A DNA stretch of 64,000 nt from Spirochaetia bacterium. GTDB taxonomy: Bacteria; Spirochaetota; Spirochaetia; Treponematales; Rectinemataceae. The stretch is from assembly GCA_029975555.1 (NCBI GenBank), contig JARKOY010000024.1, forward strand, positions 106,943-170,942. Reading direction: 5' to 3'. The notes beneath the pieces are model-generated. The model saw nothing but the letters and a program-made list of their open reading frames with translations. It searched no databases and was not told the origin of the DNA. A program made the position numbers and the translations under genes. This document shows positions 24,430 through 32,828 of the stretch, piece by piece. The stretch's first letter is position 1. Each line of letters starts with the position of its first letter.

Positions 24430-24981
24430 TCAGGTGGCGCTCGCCTGGGCTTTCTTCTCCTCGATCGCCTTGAGCACGCGCACGAGCTTTGTAGGAATCG
24501 CGTTGACGACATAGACGAGGTTCTGCGCGGGGGCCTGCATGGCGGACATGAGCATCGCGATGAGCTGGCTGCGGCCTGGCAACTTGCTGAATGCCTCGAT
24601 CTGCTTGGCGTCCATGAACTGGCGATCGATCATAGCCCCTTTGATGACGAGCGCAGGGGTGTCTTTCGCAAATTCAAGGAGCACTTTGGCTACCTCGTTC
24701 GAGTCGGCCTTCACGAAGGCGACGGCTGTCGGCCCCTTGAGGACCGGCTCCACCGCACTTGAGTATCCGAGCTCCTCAAACGCAAGACGGGCGAAGTTGT
24801 TCTTGACGACATGGAGCCTAACACCTTTTTCGCGCAGCTGGTGCCTGAGCGCCGTGATCTGCTCCACTGTGAGGCCCCGGTATTCGGTAAAGATGAAGTC
24901 GTTCGAACCAGAGATCATCTCTTTGAGCTCACCTATGGCTTCGACTTTCTTCGGCTGAATTTTCGATGCTTTGATGGCCAT
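24430..24981 (-). CDS. rplJ: Large-subunit ribosomal protein L10
   Basis: L10 anchors the L7/L12 stalk to 23S rRNA. The 183-residue product has the N-terminal globular domain with FIFTEYRGLTVEQITALRHQ and the C-terminal helix (about residues 140-175) that binds L7/L12 dimers. It starts only 4 nt after the rplA stop, so the long L10 mRNA leader used for autoregulation in E. coli is absent here. Confidence 0.96.
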   Translation of the reverse strand: MAIKASKIQPKKVEAIGELKEMISGSNDFIFTEYRGLTVEQITALRHQLREKGVRLHVVKNNFARLAFEELGYSSAVEPVLKGPTAVAFVKADSNEVAKVLLEFAKDTPALVIKGAMIDRQFMDAKQIEAFSKLPGRSQLIAMLMSAMQAPAQNLVYVVNAIPTKLVRVLKAIEEKKAQASAT

Positions 24982-24985
24982 AGCG

Positions 24986-25672
24986 TTACCTCTTCTCCGA
25001 TTTGTTCAGTGCGACTTTGACGCTCGGACCCATTGTCGGCGTCAAATAGACAGAGGCGACGAAGTCGCCTTTGGCATCAGCGGGGCGCTTGCGGTTCACT
25101 TCTTCCACGAGGGTGCTGAGATTTTCGGCGATCTTTTCGGCATCCATGGAGACCTTACCCACCGGCAGATGGATGATGCCTGATTTGTCGGTGCGGTATT
25201 CGGTGCGGCCCTTCCGCAGCTCGCCAAGGGCTGCGGAGAGATCGTTGGTGACCGTGCCGGTCTTCGGGTTCGGCATGAGACCTCGGCGCCCAAGCACCAT
25301 ACCGAGCTTGCCCACATCCTTCATCATGTCGGGCGTTGCGACCGCGATATCGAAGTCGAGCCATCCGCCCTTGATCTTCTCGATGAGCTCCTCGCCGCCT
25401 GCATAGGCGGCGCCTGCGTCGAGGGCTTCCTTGACGCGCTCAGGCTTGCAGAACACGAGGATGCGCTTCTCCGCCCTGAACTGATGAGGAAGGACCACGG
25501 TGTCGCGCACGGATTGGCTCTTCTTGAGGTTGAGCCTGATGTGAACCTCGACAGTCTCGTCGAACTTGGCGGTCTTGAGCTCCTTTACGAGCGCGCACGC
25601 GGCGCCGAGGTCATAGGCCTGCGAAGGATCGACCTTCTTCGCCACTTCGGTGTATTTCTTGCCGTGTTTCAT
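24986..25672 (-). CDS. rplA: Large-subunit ribosomal protein L1
   Basis: L1 forms the mobile stalk near the E site and in many bacteria represses the L11 operon. The 228-residue product starts [20 protein letters not shown] and contains [15 protein letters not shown] (about residues 128-142) and the C-terminal [17 protein letters not shown]. It starts 1 nt after the rplK stop, indicating coupling with L11. Confidence 0.97.
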   Translation of the reverse strand: MKHGKKYTEVAKKVDPSQAYDLGAACALVKELKTAKFDETVEVHIRLNLKKSQSVRDTVVLPHQFRAEKRILVFCKPERVKEALDAGAAYAGGEELIEKIKGGWLDFDIAVATPDMMKDVGKLGMVLGRRGLMPNPKTGTVTNDLSAALGELRKGRTEYRTDKSGIIHLPVGKVSMDAEKIAENLSTLVEEVNRKRPADAKGDFVASVYLTPTMGPSVKVALNKSEKR

Positions 25673-25673
25673 C

Positions 25674-26105
25674 TCACCACTCCACTTCTACGCCCATGGA
25701 ACGGGCAGTACCCGCGATGATGCGCTTCGCGGCTTCAAGATCGTTGGCGTTGAGATCGGGAAGCTTCTGCTTCGCGATCTCTTCGAGTTTTACCTTGGAG
25801 AGCTTTGCCACCTTATCCTTCTGAGGCAGCGAAGAGCCTTTCTCGATCCCGCAGGCTTTTTTGATGAGCACACTGGCGGGTGGTGTCTTCAGGACGAAGG
25901 TGAAGGTCTTATCCTGATAGATCGTGATGATCGCCGGAATTACAAGCCCTGGCTCCATACTCTTCGTACGCTCATTGAACTGCTGGCAGAACATGGGCGC
26001 AGAAACACCGTGAGGACCCAAGGCGGGTCCTACGGGAGGAGCTGGCGTCGCTTTGCCGGCGGGGCACTGCAATTTGACGATTGCAGCAATCTTCTTTTTG
26101 GCCAT
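25674..26105 (-). CDS. rplK: Large-subunit ribosomal protein L11
   Basis: L11 forms the GTPase-associated centre with 23S rRNA and is the thiostrepton-binding protein. The 143-residue product starts [20 protein letters not shown] with [20 protein letters not shown], and the C-terminal RNA-binding domain ends [19 protein letters not shown] 26105 is preceded by AGGAG. The open frame runs 29 codons further upstream through the spacer, but the family start is clear. Confidence 0.97.
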   Translation of the reverse strand: MAKKKIAAIVKLQCPAGKATPAPPVGPALGPHGVSAPMFCQQFNERTKSMEPGLVIPAIITIYQDKTFTFVLKTPPASVLIKKACGIEKGSSLPQKDKVAKLSKVKLEEIAKQKLPDLNANDLEAAKRIIAGTARSMGVEVEW

Positions 26106-26272
26106 AGCCGTTCTCCTGTCGTGGTATACCCGGCACTCACCGGCCGGGATAGCGTCCCCCAAACCGGGGACTCCCATCATCGGAGCATACACCCCTTATC
26201 TGAGAAGCATACCGACAATTTGCCAGCATGCTGCTGTACAAAGATCACCGTACCTCTCGGCGAGGCACCGAC
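26106..26272 (-). other. Spacer before rplK with stacked hairpins
   Basis: The 167-nt nusG-rplK spacer has no gene. The leader RNA can form CTCC-GATGAT-GGAG, GTCCCC-GGTTT-GGGGAC and CCCGGC/GCCGGG hairpins in a row just before the rplK Shine-Dalgarno. L1 repressor sites in other bacteria lie in this place and mimic its rRNA site, so this is a candidate L1 target. I cannot confirm it from sequence alone. Confidence 0.3.
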
Positions 26273-26830
26273 TTATATCTTTTCGACCTGCGTCATGTCG
26301 ACTTCGACCGGCGTGGACCTGCCGAATATCTGGACACTCACTTTGAGCTTGCTCTTCTCCGCGTTCACCTCATCGATGACACCAGAGAACGACTCAAAGG
26401 GGCCTTCCGTTATTTTCACCTGATCGCCCACCGAAAAAGTCTGGCGGAAATGTACCGGCCGTTCGCCCTTGAGCTCGCCAGTTCGCTGCAGAATGCGCTT
26501 CACTTCCTCCATGGTGATGGGCTGAGGCTTTGCGTTGGAGGCGGAGCCCACGAACCCTGTGACGCCGGTGATGTTGCGGATGACCGCGCAGGTCGCCTTC
26601 CACCCGTTTTCCGGGAGATCCATCTCCACGAGGATGTAGCCAGGCAAAATCTTTCTGGAGACCGTTCGCTTCTTGCCGTCTTTTACCTCCGAAACCTCTT
26701 CGGAGGGAACTTTCACGTCGGTGACGATGTCGCGCGAAAGCTCGTTTGAATCTATGAGCATACGGATCGTTTTCTCAATCTTGTTCTCATAGCCGGAGTA
26801 CACGTGAAGAATATACCAGGATTTTGCCAT
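26273..26830 (-). CDS. nusG: Transcription termination/antitermination factor NusG
   Basis: NusG binds RNA polymerase and links it to Rho or to S10 on the ribosome. The 185-residue product starts MAKSWYILHVYSGYENKIEK (NGN domain), with LPGYILVEMDLPENGWKATC, and the C-terminal KOW domain from about residue 128 (GDQVKITEGPFESFSGVIDE). It lies 12 nt after secE in the standard secE-nusG-rplK order. Confidence 0.98.
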   Translation of the reverse strand: MAKSWYILHVYSGYENKIEKTIRMLIDSNELSRDIVTDVKVPSEEVSEVKDGKKRTVSRKILPGYILVEMDLPENGWKATCAVIRNITGVTGFVGSASNAKPQPITMEEVKRILQRTGELKGERPVHFRQTFSVGDQVKITEGPFESFSGVIDEVNAEKSKLKVSVQIFGRSTPVEVDMTQVEKI

Positions 26831-26842
26831 CCCTTCTCTGCC

Positions 26843-27025
26843 TTATCGGAAGATAACCTCGATTCCCAACACGATGAGGAAATCAATGAGGCCGAGCACA
26901 AGAGCCACTGCGACCGTGGAGACAACAACGATTTTCGTCGAGGCGATCACATCGTCTTTTGACGGCCACACCACTTTTGAAAGCTCTGCGTAGCTGTCCT
27001 TAAAGAACTGGATGATTTTCTTCAT
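26843..27025 (-). CDS. secE: Preprotein translocase subunit SecE (short form)
   Basis: SecE clamps SecY in the inner-membrane translocon. The 60-residue product MKKIIQFFKDSYAELSKVVW has the amphipathic helix and conserved VVWPSKDDVIASTKIV junction, then one transmembrane helix (about residues 35-57). This is the single-span form common outside enterobacteria. ATG 27025 has GGAG upstream; the frame runs on through tRNA-Trp, which is clearly not coding. Confidence 0.96.
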   Translation of the reverse strand: MKKIIQFFKDSYAELSKVVWPSKDDVIASTKIVVVSTVAVALVLGLIDFLIVLGIEVIFR

Positions 27026-27096
27026 GGTGGCTCCTTGAACCCCTTTCGCTTTTACGCTGCGCACAGACGCAACGTCACGCGGGCTTTCTGATAAAC

Positions 27097-27169
27097 CAGG
27101 CCAGGTAGGACTCGAACCCACAACATCCGGTTTTGGAGACCGGCGCTCTACCATTAGAGCTACTGGCCT
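27097..27169 (-). tRNA. tRNA-Trp (anticodon CCA)
   Basis: A 73-nt cloverleaf on the minus strand: acceptor AGGCCAG pairs with CTGGCCT, the anticodon loop is CTCCAAA, and the T-loop is GGTTCGAGTCC. The discriminator is G, as usual for bacterial tRNA-Trp. The 3' CCA is not encoded. It lies between rpmG and secE, a place where tRNA-Trp is often found. Confidence 0.97.
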
Positions 27170-27176
27170 AAATCGA

Positions 27177-27353
27177 TTACTTTACCTTCGTCTCTCTGTG
27201 CAACGTGTGCTTGTGGTCCCACTTGCAATATTTCATGAGCTCGAGCTTCTCCTGAGAAGTCTTGCGGTTCTTCTTGGTCGTATAGTTGCGGCGCTTGCAC
27301 TCAGTGCACTGAAGCGCAATGATCTCTACGTTCTGTTTCTTCTTGGATGCCAT
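27177..27353 (-). CDS. rpmG: Large-subunit ribosomal protein L33
   Basis: L33 is a small 50S protein near the E site. The 58-residue product starts [20 protein letters not shown] and continues [20 protein letters not shown]. The first CXXC (CTEC, Cys16/Cys19) is intact, but the second pair reads CKWD instead of CXXC, so one zinc ligand is replaced by Asp or missing. It lies 73 nt after tRNA-Thr's mature end and 7 nt before tRNA-Trp, so mRNA must be freed by tRNA processing. Confidence 0.96.
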   Translation of the reverse strand: MASKKKQNVEIIALQCTECKRRNYTTKKNRKTSQEKLELMKYCKWDHKHTLHRETKVK

Positions 27354-27418
27354 AGCTCCCTTTCCTTTCGCGGCGATCCACCAGGGTGCACGCCGGACTC
27401 ATCGTAGTATGCAATTCG

Positions 27419-27491
27419 AGCCCCCGAACGGAATCGAACCGTTGACCTTATCCTTACCATGGATATGCTCTGCCAACTGAGCTACAGGGGC
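27419..27491 (-). tRNA. tRNA-Thr (anticodon GGT)
   Basis: A 73-nt cloverleaf on the minus strand: acceptor GCCCCTG pairs with CGGGGGC (one G-U), D-arm AGCTCAGTTGGCAGAGC, anticodon stem TATCC/GGATA with loop ATGGTAA, and T-arm GGTTCGATTCC. CCA is not encoded and the discriminator is U. It is the first gene of the secE-nusG-rpl-rpo transcription unit, about 11 nt from the predicted start site. Confidence 0.96.
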
Positions 27492-27508
27492 ACAAATAGA
27501 GCGTGGCG

Positions 27509-27537
27509 AATATATCACTCGTCGAGGTGTGTGTCAA
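27509..27537 (-). promoter_or_regulatory. Strong promoter for the tRNA-Thr / rpmG / tRNA-Trp / secE superoperon
   Basis: The minus strand carries a perfect -35 TTGACA (27532-27537), a 17-bp spacer and -10 TATATT (27509-27514). The -35 hexamer contains the stop codon of murJ. Predicted initiation near 27502 leaves only about 11 nt before tRNA-Thr. Confidence 0.75.
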
Positions 27538-29258
27538 GATTGCGACGTGCCTCTCCTCTGAGTCTTTCGCGAGAATGCATTGGTTATTGAAGCAGCAACC
27601 GGATCTTTTGTCAACACGAGGAGGCCTATGCCGACCGCTGCAAACACGGCAGTCGCCACGACCAAGGGGACACCCGCTGCCACAAGCCGCGAATGTGCCA
27701 TCCCAACCTTTGCGAACACCGCCCTGTCCGCAAGCATTGCCGGAACCACCGCAGCGATCGAGAAGAGCAGCATCTTCAGCATGTATCTGAGCGACATCCA
27801 CAGTTCCTTCCTGATGCCCTCGGTATTCCTTTTGATGAGCGCCCTCACGAGGAGGGCGGTGTTCACCGCACTCGAGAAAGAAAGCGCAAAGGCGATGCCC
27901 GGCCCCTGCAACTTAAAGGCGAGCACCAGCACGAGGACCACATTCACCCCGAAACTGGCTATTCCGGCCCAGGTCGGCGTCTTCGTGTCGCTCCGCGCGT
28001 AGAAGGCCGGCGCGATCAGCCTATTCATCGCGATGAAGACAAGCCCTGTCTGGTGCCAGAAAAATGCGCTCGCGGTAAGATGCACCGACAGATCAGAAAA
28101 GTCCCCGCTCTTAAAGAGGAGCGTCACGATTCGCTCGGGGAAGGCCATGGAGAAGACCGCGACCGGCACCGTGAGCAGGAGCAGGGTGCGCATCGTGCTC
28201 CCCAAGGTGCTCGAATATTCGCGCCAGGCGCCTTCCCGAACGGCATCGGCGAGCCGCGGCAGCAGCACTGTGCCCGCCGACACCGCGAAGATGCCGAGAA
28301 TCAATTCCTGCAGGCGCAGGGAATACTGCAGGCTCGATGCCACCCCCGTGCCCGCGCGCGAGGCGAAGGCCGTGCTCACGAGGTCGTTGACCTGGTAGGC
28401 AGCCATGCCGAGAATGGTCGGTGCGATCAGCGCGAAGACCTTGCGCATGCCCGGGTTTCGGAAGGCGCGCGCGGGGTTCATGAACCCGAAACGGGCACCG
28501 AGCCTTACGACGGCCGGCACTTGAACGAGGGCCTGAGCCAGGCCGCCGACCACCACGCCCACCGCCATCGCGCGCGCAGGATTGCCGAGACGGTTGCCCA
28601 CAAGCCACGGCACAACGATGAAGCAGAGGTTGAAGAGGATAGGCGCGAGGCCCGAAGGCCCAAAGATCTCATGCGAATTCAGAATCCCTTGGAGGAGCGC
28701 CGCAAAAGAGACGAGCGCCAGAAAAGGAAACATGATCCGCGTCAGAATGGCAGTCTCCACCGGATCGGAGCCGAAGAGCTTCACAATGAGCGGCGCAAAC
28801 GCGACCCCCAGCGCCACGACCGCCACGACGCAGATCGTTAACACCGTGAGGCTCGCGGAGAGAAAATCGCGGGTTTCCTCGTCGTTTCGGGCGTGGAGGT
28901 AACCCTTGTAGGTGGGGATGAATGCGACCGTGACGGACCCTTCGGCGAAAAGGCGGCGCATAAAGTTCGGGATGATGAATGAAACCGTAAAGGCATCGGA
29001 ATAGATTCCCGTGCCGAGAAAGCGCGCCTTGGTCATCTCTCGGATGAGGCCGAGCACACGGGATATCAAAGTCAAAAACGAAAGGACGCCTGCGCTGCGC
29101 ACCATCTTTGCGGAGGAGCGCGCGGCTTTTTCTGCTGCAATATCCGCGGCGACTTCGGTGGATTCTTCCGTGAGTTCGGCAGACTCCTCCGCAGGATATA
29201 CTGGCTCGCCTGACAATGCTCCAGGCTCGATCGGGTCCTTGGAATTCTTTGAAATCAT
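27534..29258 (-). CDS. murJ: Lipid II flippase MurJ
   Basis: MurJ flips the peptidoglycan precursor lipid II across the inner membrane. The 574-residue product has the MurJ/MviN start of the fold at about residue 52 (VRSAGVLSFLTLISRVLGLI, then REMTKARFLGTGIYSDAF), conserved NFMRRLFAEGSVTVAFIP, and about 14 membrane segments. The first ~50 residues are an extra acidic extension (EESAELTEESTEVAADIAAE), unusual for MurJ and presumably cytosolic. Its stop codon is shared with the -35 box of the next transcription unit. An internal start at 29105 would give a standard-length MurJ. Confidence 0.93.
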   Translation of the reverse strand: MISKNSKDPIEPGALSGEPVYPAEESAELTEESTEVAADIAAEKAARSSAKMVRSAGVLSFLTLISRVLGLIREMTKARFLGTGIYSDAFTVSFIIPNFMRRLFAEGSVTVAFIPTYKGYLHARNDEETRDFLSASLTVLTICVVAVVALGVAFAPLIVKLFGSDPVETAILTRIMFPFLALVSFAALLQGILNSHEIFGPSGLAPILFNLCFIVVPWLVGNRLGNPARAMAVGVVVGGLAQALVQVPAVVRLGARFGFMNPARAFRNPGMRKVFALIAPTILGMAAYQVNDLVSTAFASRAGTGVASSLQYSLRLQELILGIFAVSAGTVLLPRLADAVREGAWREYSSTLGSTMRTLLLLTVPVAVFSMAFPERIVTLLFKSGDFSDLSVHLTASAFFWHQTGLVFIAMNRLIAPAFYARSDTKTPTWAGIASFGVNVVLVLVLAFKLQGPGIAFALSFSSAVNTALLVRALIKRNTEGIRKELWMSLRYMLKMLLFSIAAVVPAMLADRAVFAKVGMAHSRLVAAGVPLVVATAVFAAVGIGLLVLTKDPVAASITNAFSRKTQRRGTSQS

Positions 29259-29412
29259 CGAGGCTAGCCTACTTCAAGCGCACACAAAGGTGAAGCCCCG
29301 GGGACCTGAATATTCGGCGCGGCGCGCGCAAATTGGATACTTCAGAGCCGCGCTCGCTCCAAAGGGCGCTCCCCATTTCAAAAGACGGCGCCCTCATGGT
29401 TAAATAGGAGTC

Positions 29413-30243
29413 ATGCATCAATCAGTACAAAAGGCGCAGATCAGACTCATCGCGCTCGACCTCGACGACACGCTGCTGCGCGCCGACCTGTCGATCTCGG
29501 AAGAAAACAAGCGCGCCCTCCAGCGAGCCGAAAACCGAGGCATTCACATCGTGCTCGCCTCGGGGCGGAACTATTTTTCGATGCGCCGCTACGCGGAAGA
29601 GCTCTCCATCCACCGCCGCGGAGATTACCTCATAGGATCGAACGGCGCGCAGCTCATCCGGGCGAGCACGGGCACACTGCTCGAGGACCTCAAGTTGCCC
29701 GCCGAGTTCTGCAGGAGCATCGCTGCGGACCTCGAACGACAAGGGTATGCGTGGCAGCTCTATATAGAGGGGACGATCTACTGCAACCGCATGAACGAGT
29801 GGGCGATCACGGATCACCGGCTATCCGGGCTGCCGGTCGAGGTCATCTCCGACGTGGATGCCATCCTCAGCCAAGATCAGACCAAAATCGTAGTGGGAGG
29901 AGAGCCTCGCCGCATCGAAGCGTTGTACAGAGAACTGCAAGGCCATATCGGGTCCCGGGCCGAAATCGTGACCTCCAAGCCATACTTCCTCGAGATACTG
30001 CCGAAAGGCGCCGACAAAGGCGTGGCGCTCGAGCGTCTGGCAAAACGTCTGCGGATCGGCATGGAATCGGTGCTGGCGGTGGGCGACGCGCGGAATGACT
30101 TGTCTATGATTCAGAAGGTAGGCTGGGGCTGTGCCCCTGCAAACGCCGATGAAGGCGTGAAGGCGGTGGCGCGCTTTGTGTCGAAAAAGACGAATGAGGA
30201 GGATGCGGTGGCGGACATCCTCGAGCACATCGTATTCGGCTAA
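29413..30243 (+). CDS. Cof-type HAD-superfamily hydrolase
   Basis: The 276-residue product belongs to the Cof/HAD-IIB sugar-phosphate phosphatases. Motif I is LDLDDTLL (about residues 14-21) with the nucleophile and acid/base aspartates, motif II is in VLASGRN, the cap domain spans about residues 85-195, and motif IV is AVGDARNDLSM, a GDxxND variant. The substrate cannot be told from sequence; relatives act on phosphosugars, flavin or pyridoxal phosphates. The start has AGGAG 6 nt upstream. It ends tail-to-tail with the VanY-like gene, overlapping by 4 nt. Confidence 0.9.
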   Translation: MHQSVQKAQIRLIALDLDDTLLRADLSISEENKRALQRAENRGIHIVLASGRNYFSMRRYAEELSIHRRGDYLIGSNGAQLIRASTGTLLEDLKLPAEFCRSIAADLERQGYAWQLYIEGTIYCNRMNEWAITDHRLSGLPVEVISDVDAILSQDQTKIVVGGEPRRIEALYRELQGHIGSRAEIVTSKPYFLEILPKGADKGVALERLAKRLRIGMESVLAVGDARNDLSMIQKVGWGCAPANADEGVKAVARFVSKKTNEEDAVADILEHIVFG

Positions 30244-31055
30244 TGAGGCAGGGCGGCGAGGAATTCGATCAGATACTGCTGAACGCCGAGGAAGAAGCGT
30301 ACCTGCATCTCTGCGGCCGGAGGCGAAATGTAGCGATAGTGCCAGCTTTCCCACCGGTAGCCGGTGATGGCCTCCATGCCCTTCGGAAACGACAGCGAAA
30401 AACCGAACTTGCCGGCGTTCGCGGAGAGCCAGCGCCCGGCGGTGGTCTCGGCGAAGTCGTCCGTGATCGAACCGAAATCGATGGCCGTCCCGAGCTGGTG
30501 TTGAGACATGCCCGGCGGCGCCGACACGCGCTCGGCCTCGGCCTTTCCCATTTCCTTGACGTTCCGTTCAAATACGGTTTTCTGATACTCGTACGAGCGA
30601 TAGGCCGAAGAGACCACGAGCGTCGCCCCCTCTTTTCGAGCAGCCTCCGCCATGCGCACCAGCGCATCCCGCGCAGGGGCGCGCAAAAGCATCCCCTTTT
30701 TCGAAACCACATACGGGAAGGCGCCGTCGAGCAGCACGAGGTCGGCCGGCACAAAATCCGCGGGGAGCGCGACCGATTTGTCTACGCGACGCAAAAGTTC
30801 GGTATCTTTCTTCATCACATCCCGAACTTCTCGGAACAGCAGGGAAAATCCGGAAGGGTCCTCGCCTATTGCCTCAGCGATGCGCCCTCGCTCCGCATCG
30901 GCGATGTGGACAGACGACAGGGCGAACTCGACCTGGGCACGGATATCCTGCGGCAGGGCAGAAAGCCCCTTGTTCTTCTGAGCAGCACAGGAGGAAACGG
31001 CGCCAAGGACCAGGACTAAGGAAAGCAGGGTTGTAATCCACGACAAAGCTCGCAT
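30240..31055 (-). CDS. D-alanyl-D-alanine carboxypeptidase, VanY/M15B-type lipoprotein
   Basis: The product is a 271-residue periplasmic Zn peptidase that should trim D-Ala from peptidoglycan stem peptides. The N-terminus MRALSWITTLLSLVLVLG is a lipoprotein signal with lipobox AVSSC. The C-terminal half has the M15 motifs: SSAYRSYEYQKTVF, SQHQLGTAIDFG with the His and Asp zinc ligands, and WESWHYRYI with the last His. The start is uncertain; in-frame ATGs at 31082 and 31112 would lengthen the signal region, and none has a good Shine-Dalgarno. It is divergent from the UDG-like gene. Confidence 0.87.
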   Translation of the reverse strand: MRALSWITTLLSLVLVLGAVSSCAAQKNKGLSALPQDIRAQVEFALSSVHIADAERGRIAEAIGEDPSGFSLLFREVRDVMKKDTELLRRVDKSVALPADFVPADLVLLDGAFPYVVSKKGMLLRAPARDALVRMAEAARKEGATLVVSSAYRSYEYQKTVFERNVKEMGKAEAERVSAPPGMSQHQLGTAIDFGSITDDFAETTAGRWLSANAGKFGFSLSFPKGMEAITGYRWESWHYRYISPPAAEMQVRFFLGVQQYLIEFLAALPH

Positions 31056-31110
31056 AATGAGACGATACCACGATTCGAACATTTGATAAACCCGAAGCCG
31101 AGGATAGAGC

Positions 31111-31884
31111 ATGACACCATCACAGTACAGGCGATTTTCGGAGATCCGCGACAGAATGAGGAACTATATCGACACTCTCCAGAGGGACAACCTGTGGATT
31201 CTCGGTATCCAGCGCGAGCTCTACCGGATCAAAGGCTACGACGAAATGGAACTCGAGACACCGATCGTGTACAACCGTTCCCTGGACGAGGTCACCGAAG
31301 AGAGCGACCTGCAATACATCATCGTCGCGGACAACCCCGGCATCCAAGAACAGAAGGCCGAACACCAGCGTTATCTGATAGGGCAGGCGGGAAAGCTCGC
31401 CGCGTCGTGGTTCCGCACCAATCTCGACATGGATTTCAGGACCGCGACCATCATCATCAACAAGACGCCCGTCCATACGCCCAAGACTGCCGAGCTGCGC
31501 CTTTTGCTACGATGTGCGGGCGAGCGCAGCGCCGAGCTCGCCGCCCTGCTGGCCGAAAGTCAAAAGGTCATGGCGCGCGTTGCCTGCGAACTAGCCGGAG
31601 AACTTCAGATCCCGCTGTGGGTCTCTGGTCTGGGCGAGCTGAAGTCCAGAGGCATCTTCAGGCCGTGGGCCGAGGAGATCCGCGCGCGCTGCACGGAGGC
31701 TTCTGCATCCATGCGCGGACGCATTCTGCTCTTCCGGCACTTTTCCATGAACCAGTTCGCGATTGAATACGCAAAAGCGCTCCGCGAGGAAGGTCGCCCC
31801 AGCTCGCCGACCACCACCAGCGCCACGCGCGCGCTCCTCGAACGGATCGGCGCAAAAAACAGAGTCGCGATCCTCGGAATATAA
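31111..31884 (+). CDS. Uracil-DNA-glycosylase-fold protein of unknown function
   Basis: The 257-residue product has a UDG-superfamily look: a motif-A-like IIVADNPGIQEQ (residues 70-81; cf. GEAPGxxE), then LIGQAGKLAASWF (like GRAGQLL in family 4 enzymes) and IIINKTPVHTPKTAEL, where family 4/5 enzymes have NVVKCRPP-type sequence. The N-terminal ~60 residues lack the four Fe-S cysteines of family 4, and the usual HPS-type second motif is replaced by FRHFSMNQF. It may be a non-canonical glycosylase or an inactive relative. The assignment is by motif resemblance only. It is divergent from the VanY-like gene. Confidence 0.5.
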   Translation: MTPSQYRRFSEIRDRMRNYIDTLQRDNLWILGIQRELYRIKGYDEMELETPIVYNRSLDEVTEESDLQYIIVADNPGIQEQKAEHQRYLIGQAGKLAASWFRTNLDMDFRTATIIINKTPVHTPKTAELRLLLRCAGERSAELAALLAESQKVMARVACELAGELQIPLWVSGLGELKSRGIFRPWAEEIRARCTEASASMRGRILLFRHFSMNQFAIEYAKALREEGRPSSPTTTSATRALLERIGAKNRVAILGI

Positions 31885-32021
31885 AGAGGCGCATGGCGGG
31901 GCGCTGGGGCAGATGCGCTCCGATGGAGCGACCCTGCCACTCCTGCCCCTCACTCACAGGATTCGCGGGATGCGCCCCAGCCTCACCGAGGGGCTCTGTC
32001 CATGCGGCACCCCGGCGCACC

Positions 32022-32807
32022 CTACTGATTGCGCGCGCGGTGCTGCTTCACGCGCAGATACACCTGTTTACCAGGGACCATCGGGTTCGTCCGCTCATCG
32101 ATCTCGAACAGGTTCGTCGCCTTGATGAGCTCGCCGAGCTTGCGAAAACCGTAGTTTCGGGGATCGAACTCAGGCAGGCGGTTCGCAATATAGGTGCCTA
32201 CCTCTCCGAGGTATGCCCAGCCGAATTCGTCGGCGGCCTCGTCGGCCGCGCTCAGGAGCAGAGACCTGAGCCTTTTGTCGCTCTTGATGTCGGCCGGAGG
32301 TGCAGCCCCTTTCCCCATCTCTTTGTCGGCGATGCTGCCGCGCTCTTCATCCGATTCACTGACATTGGCCTGCAAAATCTCGGTGTAGATGAACTTGTCG
32401 CAGGCGGCGACAAAAGGCTTCGGTGTCTTCTGCTGACCAAAGCCGAGGACGAGCTTGCCATCTTCGCGGAGCCGGGCTGCGAGCCTAGTAAAATCGGAGT
32501 CGCTCGAGACAAGACAAAAGCCGTCGAGATTCTCCGTGTACAAAAGGTCCATTGCATCGATGATCATGGCGCTGTCGGTGGAATTCTTGCCTGTCGTATA
32601 GGCAAACTGCTGCACAGGCTGAATGGCGTACTCGAGAAGCCGCTCCTTCCAGCCGCGAAGATTGGGGTTCGTCCAGTCGCCGTAGATGCGCTTGACGCTT
32701 GCAATCCCGTACTTTGCGATCTCCGCCAAAAGGCCATCGATGATGGCCGGCTGTGTGTTATCCGCATCGATGAGAACCGCAAGTTTAAGCTGCGGATCAG
32801 TCTTCAT
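32022..32807 (-). CDS. NYN-domain ribonuclease-like protein with C-terminal OST-HTH (LOTUS) domain
   Basis: The N-terminal half (about residues 8-150) is a PIN-like NYN nuclease domain: LIDADNTQPAIIDGLL with the first catalytic aspartates, NSTDSAMIIDAMDLLY, and FCLVSSDSDFTRLAARLRE. The C-terminal part (about 180-250, LGEVGTYIANRLPEFDPRNY) is an OST-HTH/LOTUS RNA-binding fold. Together this is the architecture of bacterial LabA/Limkain-type proteins, likely acting on RNA. It is the last gene of the GntP-TPR-glycerate kinase operon, 21 nt after the kinase, with a GAGGAG Shine-Dalgarno. Confidence 0.85.
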   Translation of the reverse strand: MKTDPQLKLAVLIDADNTQPAIIDGLLAEIAKYGIASVKRIYGDWTNPNLRGWKERLLEYAIQPVQQFAYTTGKNSTDSAMIIDAMDLLYTENLDGFCLVSSDSDFTRLAARLREDGKLVLGFGQQKTPKPFVAACDKFIYTEILQANVSESDEERGSIADKEMGKGAAPPADIKSDKRLRSLLLSAADEAADEFGWAYLGEVGTYIANRLPEFDPRNYGFRKLGELIKATNLFEIDERTNPMVPGKQVYLRVKQHRARNQ

Positions 32808-32828
32808 CAGTCATCTCCTCACGTCGTC

